The notes: generated by a model not told the origin, from the letters alone. DNA of 44,693 bases from Catenulispora rubra (GCF_015356825.1 NZ_JAACYW010000069.1:1-44693), one strand, 5' to 3'; counted from the stretch's first letter, positions 32,636 to 41,114 are shown. Program-made: numbers and translations.

Positions 32636-34840
32636 CTAGGGCTGAACCGTCATCGCGAAGATGTGGATTGCCGGATCATTCGGCACAGACACCGTTTTCA
32701 CCGTCTTCGTCGCGTCGATCGCGATCGAGTTGTAGAACACGTCGTAGTCGATCCCGAAGTTCGCCGGTCCGCTCGGCGTGTTCCGATGCGTGGTGACGAT
32801 CGTCGGCGTGGCCCCGTACGCGGTCGGCGACGAGCAGCACCAGTTCGGGAAGCCGAGGCTCCCGCTGCCGGACGAGCCGTCGGTATAGGTCACCGTGACC
32901 GTGTCCGTGGCGAACCCGGCCTCCGCGCCGAGGAAGCCGAGCTTCGACCCCTGCCCGGTGACGTTCACCAGCACGCCGCTGCCGGCCACGTTGTCGTTCG
33001 TCCCGGTCGCCGACGACGGCCAGGTGAACGTCGTGCCGCCGGCCTTGATCGAGGCTCCCGGTGTGGCACCGGCCGCCGCGAGGGCCTGCGCCGAGTAGCT
33101 GTCGTTGTCCCCGTCGAAGTTCCCGGGGCCGGGGTTGGTCTCGTCGCTGATCGCGATGTTGTTGAACGCACTGGCCAGCGTCGGGAACGGCGTGTTCGTG
33201 ACGTTCGACAAGTCGGCCCTGTCCACCGAAGGCGTCCCGCGATCGCGATAGGCGACCGCAGCACTCAACGTCGTCGTCACCTTCCCCGGCGGTGGCGTGC
33301 TTGCGGTGACCGTGAACGTGGCCGTCGCCGACGTCCCCGGCTTGACGTTCCTCAAGCGCACCGACGACGGCGTCGCCGTCCACCCGGTCGGCAGCTTCAG
33401 CGTGACAGAGGGCTGCTGCGCGTCGAAGTACCCGTAGTCGCCGAACGACACGGTCACCGGCGTCGGCACCCCGGCGGCCAGCGGCGCGCCGCTGATCGTG
33501 GCCGCGGTGTGGATCGGCAGGTGCTTGTCGCCCCGGGAATGGACCCGGTAGATGACCGTCGCGTGCGGCGCCAGGGACGCGGATATCGCGCCGTCGCTGG
33601 CGCTCTTGGCCTTGCTCACCAGATCGGTCAGCTGGAACGGCGCGCTGCCGGCCCGCAGGCCGATGGTCGCGGCGTCGGTCGTCACGGTCTGCGCGGTGTC
33701 GCCCTTGTTGAACAACACGACCGAGACGTCGCCGTTCGCCAACGGCTTGGCCAGCACGTCATACCCGGTTCCGGACTGCACGACCGTGCCCTGCGCGCCG
33801 AGCCGGTCCTGGTCCACGGCCACGACATCGGGGTTCGCCACGATCCCGACTTCGGCCGGCGTCAGCTTCGACAGGTCCGTGGACAACAGGATCGGCGAGG
33901 CCATCTCGGCCCACAGCGTCATCTGGGTCTGCTCCTCGGTCGGGCTCAGCCCGCCGTTGCCGACCTCCAGCATGTCCGCGTCGTTCCAGTGCCCGGGACC
34001 GGCCCACTGTGCCAGGCCCGGCGTGTTGTCCTCGCTGTAGTTCTCCAGCACGCTCGGCCAGGCGTCGTAGATGTCCGAGCCGAAACGCCACAGGTTGCCG
34101 TGCTGGTAGAGCCAGGTCAGCTCGTTGGTGAAGTCCGCGCCGGAGCAGCACACGTAGGCCGGGGCCGACTCGGAGAACATCATCGGCCGGTGCTCGTTCA
34201 GCAGCGCCTGGCTGGCCTCGGTGTAGACGATCTGCGCGACCTGGCTGGCCGTCTTGCCGGGGAACTGGTCCATCGGCTGGTAGCAGTAGTCGAGCTTGAG
34301 GTAGTCCACGCCCCAGGAGGCGTAGAGGTCGGCGTCCTGCTGGAAGTGGCCGTAGCTGCCGGCCGCGCCCTGGCAGGTCTGGTAGCCGGCGTCCTCGTAG
34401 ATGCCGAACTTCAGGCCCTTGCTGTGGATGTAGTCGCCGAGCCACTTCAGGCCGTGCGGGAAGCGGGTGGCGTCGACCTGGAGGTTGCCGCTGGCGTCCC
34501 GGGTCTTCTGCATCCAGCAGTCGTCGATGTTGACGTAGTCGTAGCCGAGCTTGTTCAGACCCAGCTTGACGATCTGGTCGGCGGTCTTGGTGAACAGCGT
34601 CTCGTTCATGGCGCTGTTGCACTCGAAACCGGCCCAGTCGTTGAAGCCCATCGGCGGGGTCAGTGCGAGGCCGTTGTAGGAGGGGTGGGTGTTGATCGGC
34701 AGCGGGGCCGTCGTCGGCACGGTACTGGTAGCGCCGGTGGCGGCCGAGACGGTCGGTGCGGCGGCCGTCAGGGCGCCGAACACCATCACGGTCGCGGCGA
34801 CGGCGCCGAACAGCCGCCGGCGGGGGGTGGTGCGGGACAT
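32636..34840 (-). CDS. Secreted GH27 alpha-galactosidase with NEW3 and C-terminal beta module
   Basis: The 734-residue enzyme removes terminal alpha-galactose from galactomannans or raffinose-type sugars. Residues 1-33 are a signal peptide. Residues ~50-435 are the GH27 barrel and its small beta domain: 'LALTPPMGFNDWAGFECN', 'YDYVNIDDCWM', nucleophile Asp184 in 'YLKLDYCYQPM', acid/base Asp256 in 'LWRFGSDIYDAW'. Residues ~445-535 are an NPCBM-associated NEW3 beta domain. Residues ~555-734 are the module starting 'LASAFNNIAISDE' that recurs in the SGNH protein at 41176. The open frame extends upstream to 35125, but ATG at 34838-34840 with GGAGG four bases before it gives a proper signal peptide. 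The neighbouring LacI protein is the likely repressor. Confidence 0.95.
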   Translation of the reverse strand: MSRTTPRRRLFGAVAATVMVFGALTAAAPTVSAATGATSTVPTTAPLPINTHPSYNGLALTPPMGFNDWAGFECNSAMNETLFTKTADQIVKLGLNKLGYDYVNIDDCWMQKTRDASGNLQVDATRFPHGLKWLGDYIHSKGLKFGIYEDAGYQTCQGAAGSYGHFQQDADLYASWGVDYLKLDYCYQPMDQFPGKTASQVAQIVYTEASQALLNEHRPMMFSESAPAYVCCSGADFTNELTWLYQHGNLWRFGSDIYDAWPSVLENYSEDNTPGLAQWAGPGHWNDADMLEVGNGGLSPTEEQTQMTLWAEMASPILLSTDLSKLTPAEVGIVANPDVVAVDQDRLGAQGTVVQSGTGYDVLAKPLANGDVSVVLFNKGDTAQTVTTDAATIGLRAGSAPFQLTDLVSKAKSASDGAISASLAPHATVIYRVHSRGDKHLPIHTAATISGAPLAAGVPTPVTVSFGDYGYFDAQQPSVTLKLPTGWTATPSSVRLRNVKPGTSATATFTVTASTPPPGKVTTTLSAAVAYRDRGTPSVDRADLSNVTNTPFPTLASAFNNIAISDETNPGPGNFDGDNDSYSAQALAAAGATPGASIKAGGTTFTWPSSATGTNDNVAGSGVLVNVTGQGSKLGFLGAEAGFATDTVTVTYTDGSSGSGSLGFPNWCCSSPTAYGATPTIVTTHRNTPSGPANFGIDYDVFYNSIAIDATKTVKTVSVPNDPAIHIFAMTVQP

Positions 34841-35015
34841 TACACCTCCGAGGGAGAGGACTGATCTCGCCGAGTCACCGTAAGAAGCGCGAGCGCCGTG
34901 CGCAAGTGTTTGGGAAGGGTCAGTTTCAATCAGTTTCGCGCAGGGTTCGTGCACGAGCGCCCGTGGCGAGATATCAGCCCTCGACGATCGACGGCCGGTC
35001 GGCGAGACTGATCTG

Positions 35016-37022
35016 ATGACTCGACGGGCCGGGCTCTGGCGGCGGATGACCCGGGCGTTCGACGTGGACGCGGTGCCCGTCACCGTCATCGACGACATGG
35101 CGCCGGACCCGGACGGCTGGAACACCGGCTACGCCGACACCGCCGGGACCGGCTACCGCACCGTGGCGCGCCGGCTGCCGCTGCTGATCGCGACCTCGAT
35201 CCGGCTGGCCGCCGAGGCCTCCAAACCCCGCACCATCGCGCTGCTGGTGGTGCAGACGGCCTCCTCGCTGGCCGGCGCCTTCAGTCTCTACGCCACCACC
35301 GACGTCCTGGCCCCGCTGTTCGGCGCCGGCGCCACCCCGGACCGGATCCGCGCGGCGCTGCCGTCGATGCTCGTGGTGCTGCTGCTGACCGCCTCGCGGT
35401 CGTTGTGCGACGCGATCGCCAAGGCGTTCGCGCAGCAGCTCGGGCCGATGATGGATGCCCGGGCGATGATCCGGCTGCAGGAGCTGTGCACGCGCGCCGA
35501 GCTGGTTGCCTTCGACAAGGCGGACTGGGTCGACGCCTCGCAGCGTGCCGAGCGCGGCTCCATCTCGGCGCGCAGCATGCTGGCCATCACGCAGCAGGTG
35601 TTGCAGAGCCTTGCGACGCTGATCGGCGTGGCCGGCGTGCTCGCCGTGCTGCATCCGGTGCTGGTGCCGCTGCTTCTGCTGTCGGTGGTGCCGCGGTGGT
35701 GGGCCGCGGTGCGGGTGGCCCGGCTGGACTACAAGGTTTTCGTGCGCTGGGTGGAGGGACGGCGTCGGCAGAACCTGTTGATCGGGCTGGCGGTGACGAC
35801 GAGTTCGGCCGCCGCCGTCCGCGCGCTGTCCCTGTCCGGCTACCTGGTCGAGCGCTACCGCCGCATCACCGACGCCTACCTGGCCGAACGGCTGCAACTG
35901 GTCCGCGCGGAGACGTCGTCCATGATCGTGGGCAACGCCATCGCGGGGTTCTTCACCGGCGTGGTCTACGCCGTGCTGGCGCTGCTGCTGTGGCGGCAGG
36001 CAATTCCGCTGGCCGTCGGCGGGACGGCGTACCTGGCCGTGAGCCGGGTTCAGCAGGCCCTGCTCGGCCTGGCCATGGATATCAACGAACTGTATGCCGA
36101 GGGCCTGTACCTGGAGGACTATCGCTCGTTCTGCGACGACGCCGCCGGTCACCTGCCGCCGGCCGGGAGCGAGTCGACGCCCGAGGAATTCGACGAGATC
36201 CTCGTCGAGGACGTGGTGTTCACCTATCAGGGAGCGAAGACACCGGCGGTCGCGGGCGTCTCGCTGCGGGTGCGGCGCGGACAGGTGGTCGCGTTCGTGG
36301 GGGAGAACGGCGCGGCCAAGACGACGATGGCCAAGCTGCTCGGCAGGCTGTACCTGCCGGATTCAGGACGCATCACCTGGGACGGCCGCGACAGCGCGCA
36401 GATGGACATCGACACGCTGCGCTCCCGGATCGCCTTCATCGACCAGGACCACACGCGCTTCCCGTTCACCGCCGGGGAGAACATCCGCATCGGGGAGTGG
36501 ACCGCGGAGCCGGACCCGGCACGGATCGAGGAGGCGGCCCGGCACGCCGGGGCGCACCAGTTCATCAGTGCTCTGCCGCGCGGCTACGACACGCTGCTGG
36601 AGCGCAGCCTCAGCGGCGGCCTGTCGGTCTCCGGCGGCCAGTGGCAGCGGCTCGCGCTGGCCCGCGGCTTCTTCCGGCGTGCGGCGCTGGTGATCGCCGA
36701 CGAGCCGACGTCCAGCCTCGACGCCGCCGCCGAAGCAGCGTTCTACCATCGGCTGCGCGAGTACGGCGGCACCATCGTGATGATCACGCACCGGCTGGGG
36801 AACGTCGCCGAATGCGCCGACTACATCTACGTCTTCGCCGAGGGCCGGGTCGCCGAGCAGGGGACGCACGCCGAGCTGGTCTCGGCCGACGGCTGGTACG
36901 CGCGGTCCTACCTGCTTCAGCGACAGAGCTTTGAGAAGGTCGACAGCGTCAGTCGTCAGAACGGATCGTCGAGCACCAACACCGACGGCAACTCGCTACC
37001 GGAGCCCATCCGCAGCAGCTGA
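35016..37022 (+). CDS. lanT-like: ABC transporter, fused permease-ATPase; likely lanthipeptide exporter
   Basis: The 668-residue half-transporter has a ~55-residue N-terminal tail, six membrane helices (~75-345) and an ATPase (~395-640). ATPase motifs are 'GENGAAKTT' (Walker A, 429-437), 'LSVSGGQWQRLALARGF' (signature), 'ALVIADEPTSSLD' (Walker B) and 'MITHRLG' (H-loop). Walker A has Ala434 (codon GCC at 36315-36317) where Gly is nearly universal. There is no N-terminal C39 peptidase domain, so it can export but not cleave a leader. It converges on lanM, overlapping its 3' end by 67 bases, which supports a role in export or self-protection for the lanthipeptide. ATG at 35016; a second ATG at 35046 is possible, and neither has a good ribosome-binding site. 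The last ~25 residues are read over the lanM tail. Confidence 0.9.
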   Translation: MTRRAGLWRRMTRAFDVDAVPVTVIDDMAPDPDGWNTGYADTAGTGYRTVARRLPLLIATSIRLAAEASKPRTIALLVVQTASSLAGAFSLYATTDVLAPLFGAGATPDRIRAALPSMLVVLLLTASRSLCDAIAKAFAQQLGPMMDARAMIRLQELCTRAELVAFDKADWVDASQRAERGSISARSMLAITQQVLQSLATLIGVAGVLAVLHPVLVPLLLLSVVPRWWAAVRVARLDYKVFVRWVEGRRRQNLLIGLAVTTSSAAAVRALSLSGYLVERYRRITDAYLAERLQLVRAETSSMIVGNAIAGFFTGVVYAVLALLLWRQAIPLAVGGTAYLAVSRVQQALLGLAMDINELYAEGLYLEDYRSFCDDAAGHLPPAGSESTPEEFDEILVEDVVFTYQGAKTPAVAGVSLRVRRGQVVAFVGENGAAKTTMAKLLGRLYLPDSGRITWDGRDSAQMDIDTLRSRIAFIDQDHTRFPFTAGENIRIGEWTAEPDPARIEEAARHAGAHQFISALPRGYDTLLERSLSGGLSVSGGQWQRLALARGFFRRAALVIADEPTSSLDAAAEAAFYHRLREYGGTIVMITHRLGNVAECADYIYVFAEGRVAEQGTHAELVSADGWYARSYLLQRQSFEKVDSVSRQNGSSSTNTDGNSLPEPIRSS

Positions 37023-39835
37023 TACGCCACGCCGCCGAGCCCGGACATCATCGCCGGCGAGAACGCTTCGCGCGCCATGCCGCTGATCGCGCCGTTCTCC
37101 TCCAGGCTGGCCACGATGTGCGCCTCGAAGCCTTTCCGGTCCACGCCTGCCGGAGCGAAGCCGTCCCGCAGCGCGGCGTCCATCAGCTCCCAGACACCGA
37201 GCTCGCCGTGGCACAGCGTGTGGTTCCAGCCCATGCCGTGCGTGTAGGCGGCGGAGGCGGCGCGCGTCAGGATGCTGTCGACGTTGCCGGACGGCCAGCC
37301 GCGCCGCGCCAGGTCAAGCTGGGTCAGGGCGATCCCGACCGAGCCGTGGCACCAGGCGTTGGCGGTCAGGCCGGGCTCGATCTCGCGCAGGTCGGTCCAG
37401 CCGCCGATGGTCGGGTCGTAGCAGGACTCTTCGAAGGCGAACGCGGCGCGCGCCGTCTCCGACGCCCGGGCGTCACCGGTGGCCAGTGCGAGGCGGGCCA
37501 GGGCCCAGCCGATGCCGGACGCGCCGTGTGCGCAGCCGCCGAGGCCGCCGGGCCAGCGCGTCGTCGGCCAGGTCACACCGGCGTCCTTGGTCAGCGCGGC
37601 GTCGCAGAGCACTGTGCCGATGTGCGCGGCGATGTCGGTCCAGCGCTGCTCGCCGGTGGCGGCCGTGAGCTGGAGCAGCGGCACGATCGCGCCGGCCGGG
37701 CCGGAGACGAGTTCGTACTCCTCGGCGTCGCCGATCGCGCCGGGGACCAGGCCGGCCAGGGTTCGGGCCCGGTCCAGCGCCTCGTCGCCGACCGCGCCGA
37801 GGCGGCGCAGGGTCAGCCAGGTCCACAGCTCCGAGCCCAGGCCGACCCAGCCGCCGGGTTCGCGCGGCCGGATCGCGATGCCGTCGGCCCGCAGCTTGGC
37901 GGAGTGGTCGCCGGCCAGGCGGATGGTCTGGACGGACGCGTCGAGGAGCGCGCTGACGCCTTCGACGGTGTCGGCGCGGCCGGCCTCGGCCTCGCCCTGA
38001 TAGGCAGCCAGCAGTAGCGCTACGCCGGGCAGGCCGCTGTACAGGTCCGGGCTGAGCGGCTGGACGACCCAGCCGGTGAGGCTCAGGACCGGCGCGATCC
38101 ACGTGGCCGTGCCGTCCGTGCCGCGCGTGGCGCTGTCGCGGAGTTCCCGGACCAGTGCGGCTGCCAGGACTCTGCGACGTCTGTCGACGCCGCTGGTCCT
38201 GACGGCGGTCGGTTTGCGCAGGCCTTTGCTCGGCGTCCAGTCAGCATTCAGATACGCGCTGACCAGCGTCGCGCGGATGATGCCGCGGTCGAACTCCAGA
38301 TCGGCGCCGCGCCAGCGGGTCAGCGCGTCGGCGACCAGGTCCTGCTCGGGCAGCCAGTGCGTGCCGCCGGGGCCGGTGAGCCGGCCGGTGCGGGGCGTGG
38401 TGCCGAAGTAGGGGATGTCGCCGGTCAGCAGGTCGGCGATCTCCGCCGCGACGACGTCCGGTTCGCCCGGCGCCGCCGAGGACTGCTCGGCCATCTGGAC
38501 GAACAGGTCGGTGGCGCGGTGCACGGCGGCGGGCTCGTTGTGCAGGGAGACGGGGTGCCAGAGCATGCGCGCGACTTCTTCGTAGACGTCCGTGGCGCGC
38601 AGCACCATGCGGATCTGGCAGTCTCCGAACGCTGACATACACGGTTCCAGGACACCGGCTTCGTCGGCGTCAGCGAGCGCGGCACAGCCTTCTTCGAACC
38701 CTGCGGCGACCGTTTCCCAGTACTCGGCCAGGGCCGGCTTCGGGCTCGGCAGGCTGGCGGCGGGCTGGGGTGTGGCCTCGGCGAAGCCCAGGTGTGCGTG
38801 GTCGGTGCCGGCGTCGACGATCACCGGGACCTGCCCGGAGGGCTGCTCGTCCGGGAGTGCGCCGACGGAGGAGGAGTCCACGCCGCGCCAGCCCAGGGCC
38901 GCGCCGCGGTTCGGGAGCATGCCGACGCGCAGGACGGTCTCGTCGACCAGCTTGGCGGCGGTGTCGACGGCGTGGCCCAGGCCCGAGGGCGGGCCCTGGG
39001 GGATGGTGCTGAACAGGGTTTCGCAGTCCACGACGATCGGGATCGGGCCGTTTGCGATGACGTTCTCGGTGTGCAGGTCACTGCCGCCGAGCAGGCGCAT
39101 CACGGCCAGCCAGTGGCCGACGCCGCGGTAGAAGGCGGTCAGCTCGGCGTCGGAGTCGCAGTAGCGGTGCTCGATGAACTCGCTCCAGCCGTAGCCGTCG
39201 CGGGCTATGGCGGCCGGGACGCGGATGCGCGTGGCGGCCGGGACGTCGGGGAGCACGGTTTCGAGCAGCTGTGTCAGGGCTTTGTCGACCTCGACGGGGC
39301 GCGGCTTGTAGACGACCTTGGCCTCGGCCAGCTCCAGGATCGCGACCGACTGTCCGCCCCGGTGGCTGTCGCCGGCGCCGAACTCGACGTGCCGGAGCTC
39401 TCCGGGGTCGACGCTGGTCAAATCCGTCAGGGTCCTGCGATCAGCGGCGAAGCGGCGGGCCAGCGTCCAGGCGGCGTCGGCGCGGCGCTGGATGACGGCG
39501 TCCAGGCGCTGCTGGAGCGTGGGATAGCGGCTCGACAGAGAGTGCCAGAACTCTGTGTTGTCGGCCATCGCCAGGAATTCGTCCCAGCGCGCGGCGGGAT
39601 CCTCGGCGGTGAGCCGGCCGGTCAGGCGCGCGGCGTTGAGTTCGAGAAGCAGAACCCTGCTGACCTTGCGGTGGACGGTTTCCAGTATGGCGCGCTCGGC
39701 GGCCTCGGCGATCGCCGCGCGCTCGGGCCCGCTCAGGCCCTCGACGGCGGCGAGCCGGGCCGCCAGGCCGGCCGAGTACGGCGCGGCCAGGCAGCCCAGT
39801 GCTCCGGCGAACTCACCGGAGAAGCGGGAGGTCAC
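36956..39835 (-). CDS. lanM: Class II lanthipeptide synthetase LanM
   Basis: The 959-residue bifunctional enzyme dehydrates Ser/Thr of the precursor and then cyclises Cys onto them. Residues ~100-480 are the DUF4135 dehydratase: 'VVYKPRPVEVD' (Lys177), 'GGSDLHTENVI' (Asp253, His255, Asn258) and 'PIVVDCETLF' (Asp270, Glu272), the kinase-like phosphate-transfer and elimination residues. Residues ~580-959 are the LanC-like cyclase with zinc ligands Cys829 in 'AWCHGSVG' and Cys875-His876 in 'TLCHGELG', plus 'GGCAHGASGIGWAL'. All key residues are present, so it looks active. The start is GTG at 39833-39835, seven bases after the precursor stop, in one transcript with it; the ribosome-binding site is weak, so coupling is likely. 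Length is normal for LanM (900-1100). Confidence 0.97.
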   Translation of the reverse strand: MTSRFSGEFAGALGCLAAPYSAGLAARLAAVEGLSGPERAAIAEAAERAILETVHRKVSRVLLLELNAARLTGRLTAEDPAARWDEFLAMADNTEFWHSLSSRYPTLQQRLDAVIQRRADAAWTLARRFAADRRTLTDLTSVDPGELRHVEFGAGDSHRGGQSVAILELAEAKVVYKPRPVEVDKALTQLLETVLPDVPAATRIRVPAAIARDGYGWSEFIEHRYCDSDAELTAFYRGVGHWLAVMRLLGGSDLHTENVIANGPIPIVVDCETLFSTIPQGPPSGLGHAVDTAAKLVDETVLRVGMLPNRGAALGWRGVDSSSVGALPDEQPSGQVPVIVDAGTDHAHLGFAEATPQPAASLPSPKPALAEYWETVAAGFEEGCAALADADEAGVLEPCMSAFGDCQIRMVLRATDVYEEVARMLWHPVSLHNEPAAVHRATDLFVQMAEQSSAAPGEPDVVAAEIADLLTGDIPYFGTTPRTGRLTGPGGTHWLPEQDLVADALTRWRGADLEFDRGIIRATLVSAYLNADWTPSKGLRKPTAVRTSGVDRRRRVLAAALVRELRDSATRGTDGTATWIAPVLSLTGWVVQPLSPDLYSGLPGVALLLAAYQGEAEAGRADTVEGVSALLDASVQTIRLAGDHSAKLRADGIAIRPREPGGWVGLGSELWTWLTLRRLGAVGDEALDRARTLAGLVPGAIGDAEEYELVSGPAGAIVPLLQLTAATGEQRWTDIAAHIGTVLCDAALTKDAGVTWPTTRWPGGLGGCAHGASGIGWALARLALATGDARASETARAAFAFEESCYDPTIGGWTDLREIEPGLTANAWCHGSVGIALTQLDLARRGWPSGNVDSILTRAASAAYTHGMGWNHTLCHGELGVWELMDAALRDGFAPAGVDRKGFEAHIVASLEENGAISGMAREAFSPAMMSGLGGVAYQLLRMGSGSELPSVLVLDDPF

Positions 39836-39842
39836 CTGCGGT

Positions 39843-40037
39843 TCAGCAGCACTGGCTGCCGCGCGAGGCGGTGCAGGAGCTGCACGTGCCCCGGGTCTCG
39901 CGGATGATCGCGCCGATGATGTCGGCCTCGGCGTACTTGCCGCCGGTGAACAGGGGGCCGGCCGGGCTCTCGTCGTCGCCCGAGCTCAGCCAGCTGCTGA
40001 GGACGCTGTCGGTGTCGAGGAGTTCGGTTTTGGGCAT
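39843..40037 (-). CDS. lanA: Lanthipeptide precursor peptide (LanA)
   Basis: This 64-residue gene is read from ATG at 40035-40037 with GGAGG seven bases upstream, inside a longer open frame. Residues 1-~49 form an acidic leader ('MPKTELLDTDSVLSSWLSSG', 'DDESPAGPLFTGGKYAEAD', 'IIGAIIRETR'). The C-terminus 'GTCSSCTASRGSQCC' (50-64) has four Cys (52, 55, 63, 64) and five Ser/Thr, the composition expected for a thioether-bridged core. Possible leader ends are Gly-Ala at 42-43 (a GA-type site, 21-residue core), or Arg-Gly at 49-50. The Gly-Gly at 32-33 seems too far away. The core does not resemble any lantibiotic I recall (not nisin, mersacidin, lacticin 481, cinnamycin, actagardine or NAI-107). 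It is the first gene of the lanA-lanM unit. Confidence 0.93.
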   Translation of the reverse strand: MPKTELLDTDSVLSSWLSSGDDESPAGPLFTGGKYAEADIIGAIIRETRGTCSSCTASRGSQCC

Positions 40038-40114
40038 GCGAGACCTCCAGAGGTGGGGGGAAGGTGACGGAGCACGAACCGGGATCACCGTCTTCGATCG
40101 TGCTCGTTGTGTTC

Positions 40115-40143
40115 TGTATATATCTGGCTGTACGTAGTGACAA
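40115..40143 (-). promoter_or_regulatory. Promoter of the lanA-lanM operon
   Basis: On the minus strand TTGTCA (40138-40143) and TATACA (40115-40120) are 17 bases apart. Transcription would begin near 40108 and leave a ~70-base leader before lanA. This lies in an unusually AT-rich divergent region (40085-40211). Confidence 0.65.
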
Positions 40144-40211
40144 GGAGAAACATACGATAGTTTGTACCTAGACCGACATTGACAGAGTATTGATATCAAG
40201 GGGTAGAAATC
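40144..40211 (+). promoter_or_regulatory. AT-rich upstream region of the divergent unknown gene
   Basis: TTGACA occurs at 40179-40184, and AAGGGG at 40199-40204 serves as ribosome-binding site before ATG 40212. A -10 paired with that TTGACA would overlap the ribosome-binding site, so the true promoter may lie further upstream, for example around TACGAT at 40153. The region is much lower in GC than its surroundings. Confidence 0.35.
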
Positions 40212-41114
40212 ATGGCTGATGTCCCGGCTGCGGGCCGAGACGCTATGCGATCGTTGGCAGCGTCTTTGGGCGATCGGGCCAACGAGATGGCTGCCGCGGG
40301 CCTGGTTGCCGACGTGCCGGCGCTGTGGGAGGACGCCATCGCGGGGCTACAGGACGACGGGTCGCGGGCGCTGATCACCCTTGCGTACGCGTGGTATCAG
40401 GCGCTGCATGGGGAGGTTGAGCACGGGTTGCGGCTGGCTGTGAGGCTACGGGATTGTCCGGTGTCGTCGGTGCGCGCCCAGATCAGGGTGCTGGTTCGCA
40501 ACCGGATGCGGGTTGAGCCGGATCTTGTCGGGCAGACGTGGCTCGCCCTGACGGAGACGGGCCTGCCTTCGTGGGCGTCGCTGTCGGATCGGGACATCGA
40601 CGCGGTCGGAGAGTGGCTTACGGCGGCGTCGTGGGAGGAGTCCAGGGCGATTTATGACGCTGGTGTAAGCGGAATCCGGTCGCAGGATATTGACGCCGCG
40701 CTTGAGGAGATCGCGTTGGGTGATCCTCGACTACGGGCTCCGGTGGCTGTTCATCGGGCGGTTCTGGTTCTCGGCGCTGACGTTGGGTACGGGTGTTTGA
40801 GCGATGCGCGTGAGGCGGCGCGGGTCGCCGGGAACGCTGTGCTCGCCGGTGATTGGAACGCTCTGCGGGCGTGCGCGACGATCGAGTTGACGGTGCACGG
40901 GCTTGGTTTCCTGGGCGGTGTGCACGGGGTGGCGGCGGAGCTGGTGGCTGGTGGTGACCTGGCAATCAGTCCTTTGATGTCGGAGCGGATCGCTGTTCTG
41001 GCTCGGGACGCGGCGCCGTGGGAGCTTGCGCAGGCTGCTTCGGATCTGGCTGTCGTCGGGGACGGTTCGCTCGTCGCCCTACTCGCTGCGATCCCGGATT
41101 CCCTTCAGCGGTAA
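40212..41114 (+). CDS. Unknown all-helical protein divergent from lanA
   Basis: I do not recognise this 300-residue protein. It has no signal peptide, no clear membrane helix and no HTH. The sequence is predicted helical throughout, with short repeating Ala/Leu-rich stretches ('RALITLAYAWYQALHGEVEH', 'GEWLTAASWEESRAIYDAGV', 'GGVHGVAAELVAGGDLAISP') that could be TPR- or HEAT-like. Two isolated Cys (81 and 195-220 region) are not in a metal motif. Codon use shows more T-ending codons than its neighbours (for example cttgag, gatcct, gctgtt), which hints at separate origin. It shares the divergent control region of lanA. Possible roles are regulation, immunity or an accessory function for the lanthipeptide; none is shown. 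ATG at 40212 with AAGGGG upstream. Confidence 0.8.
   Translation: MADVPAAGRDAMRSLAASLGDRANEMAAAGLVADVPALWEDAIAGLQDDGSRALITLAYAWYQALHGEVEHGLRLAVRLRDCPVSSVRAQIRVLVRNRMRVEPDLVGQTWLALTETGLPSWASLSDRDIDAVGEWLTAASWEESRAIYDAGVSGIRSQDIDAALEEIALGDPRLRAPVAVHRAVLVLGADVGYGCLSDAREAARVAGNAVLAGDWNALRACATIELTVHGLGFLGGVHGVAAELVAGGDLAISPLMSERIAVLARDAAPWELAQAASDLAVVGDGSLVALLAAIPDSLQR

Noticed and set aside
34841..35125. A 95-residue extension of the GH27 enzyme before the ATG at 34840
   Set aside because: It would bury the signal peptide and overlap the ABC gene; the ATG at 34838-34840 has GGAGG at the right distance.
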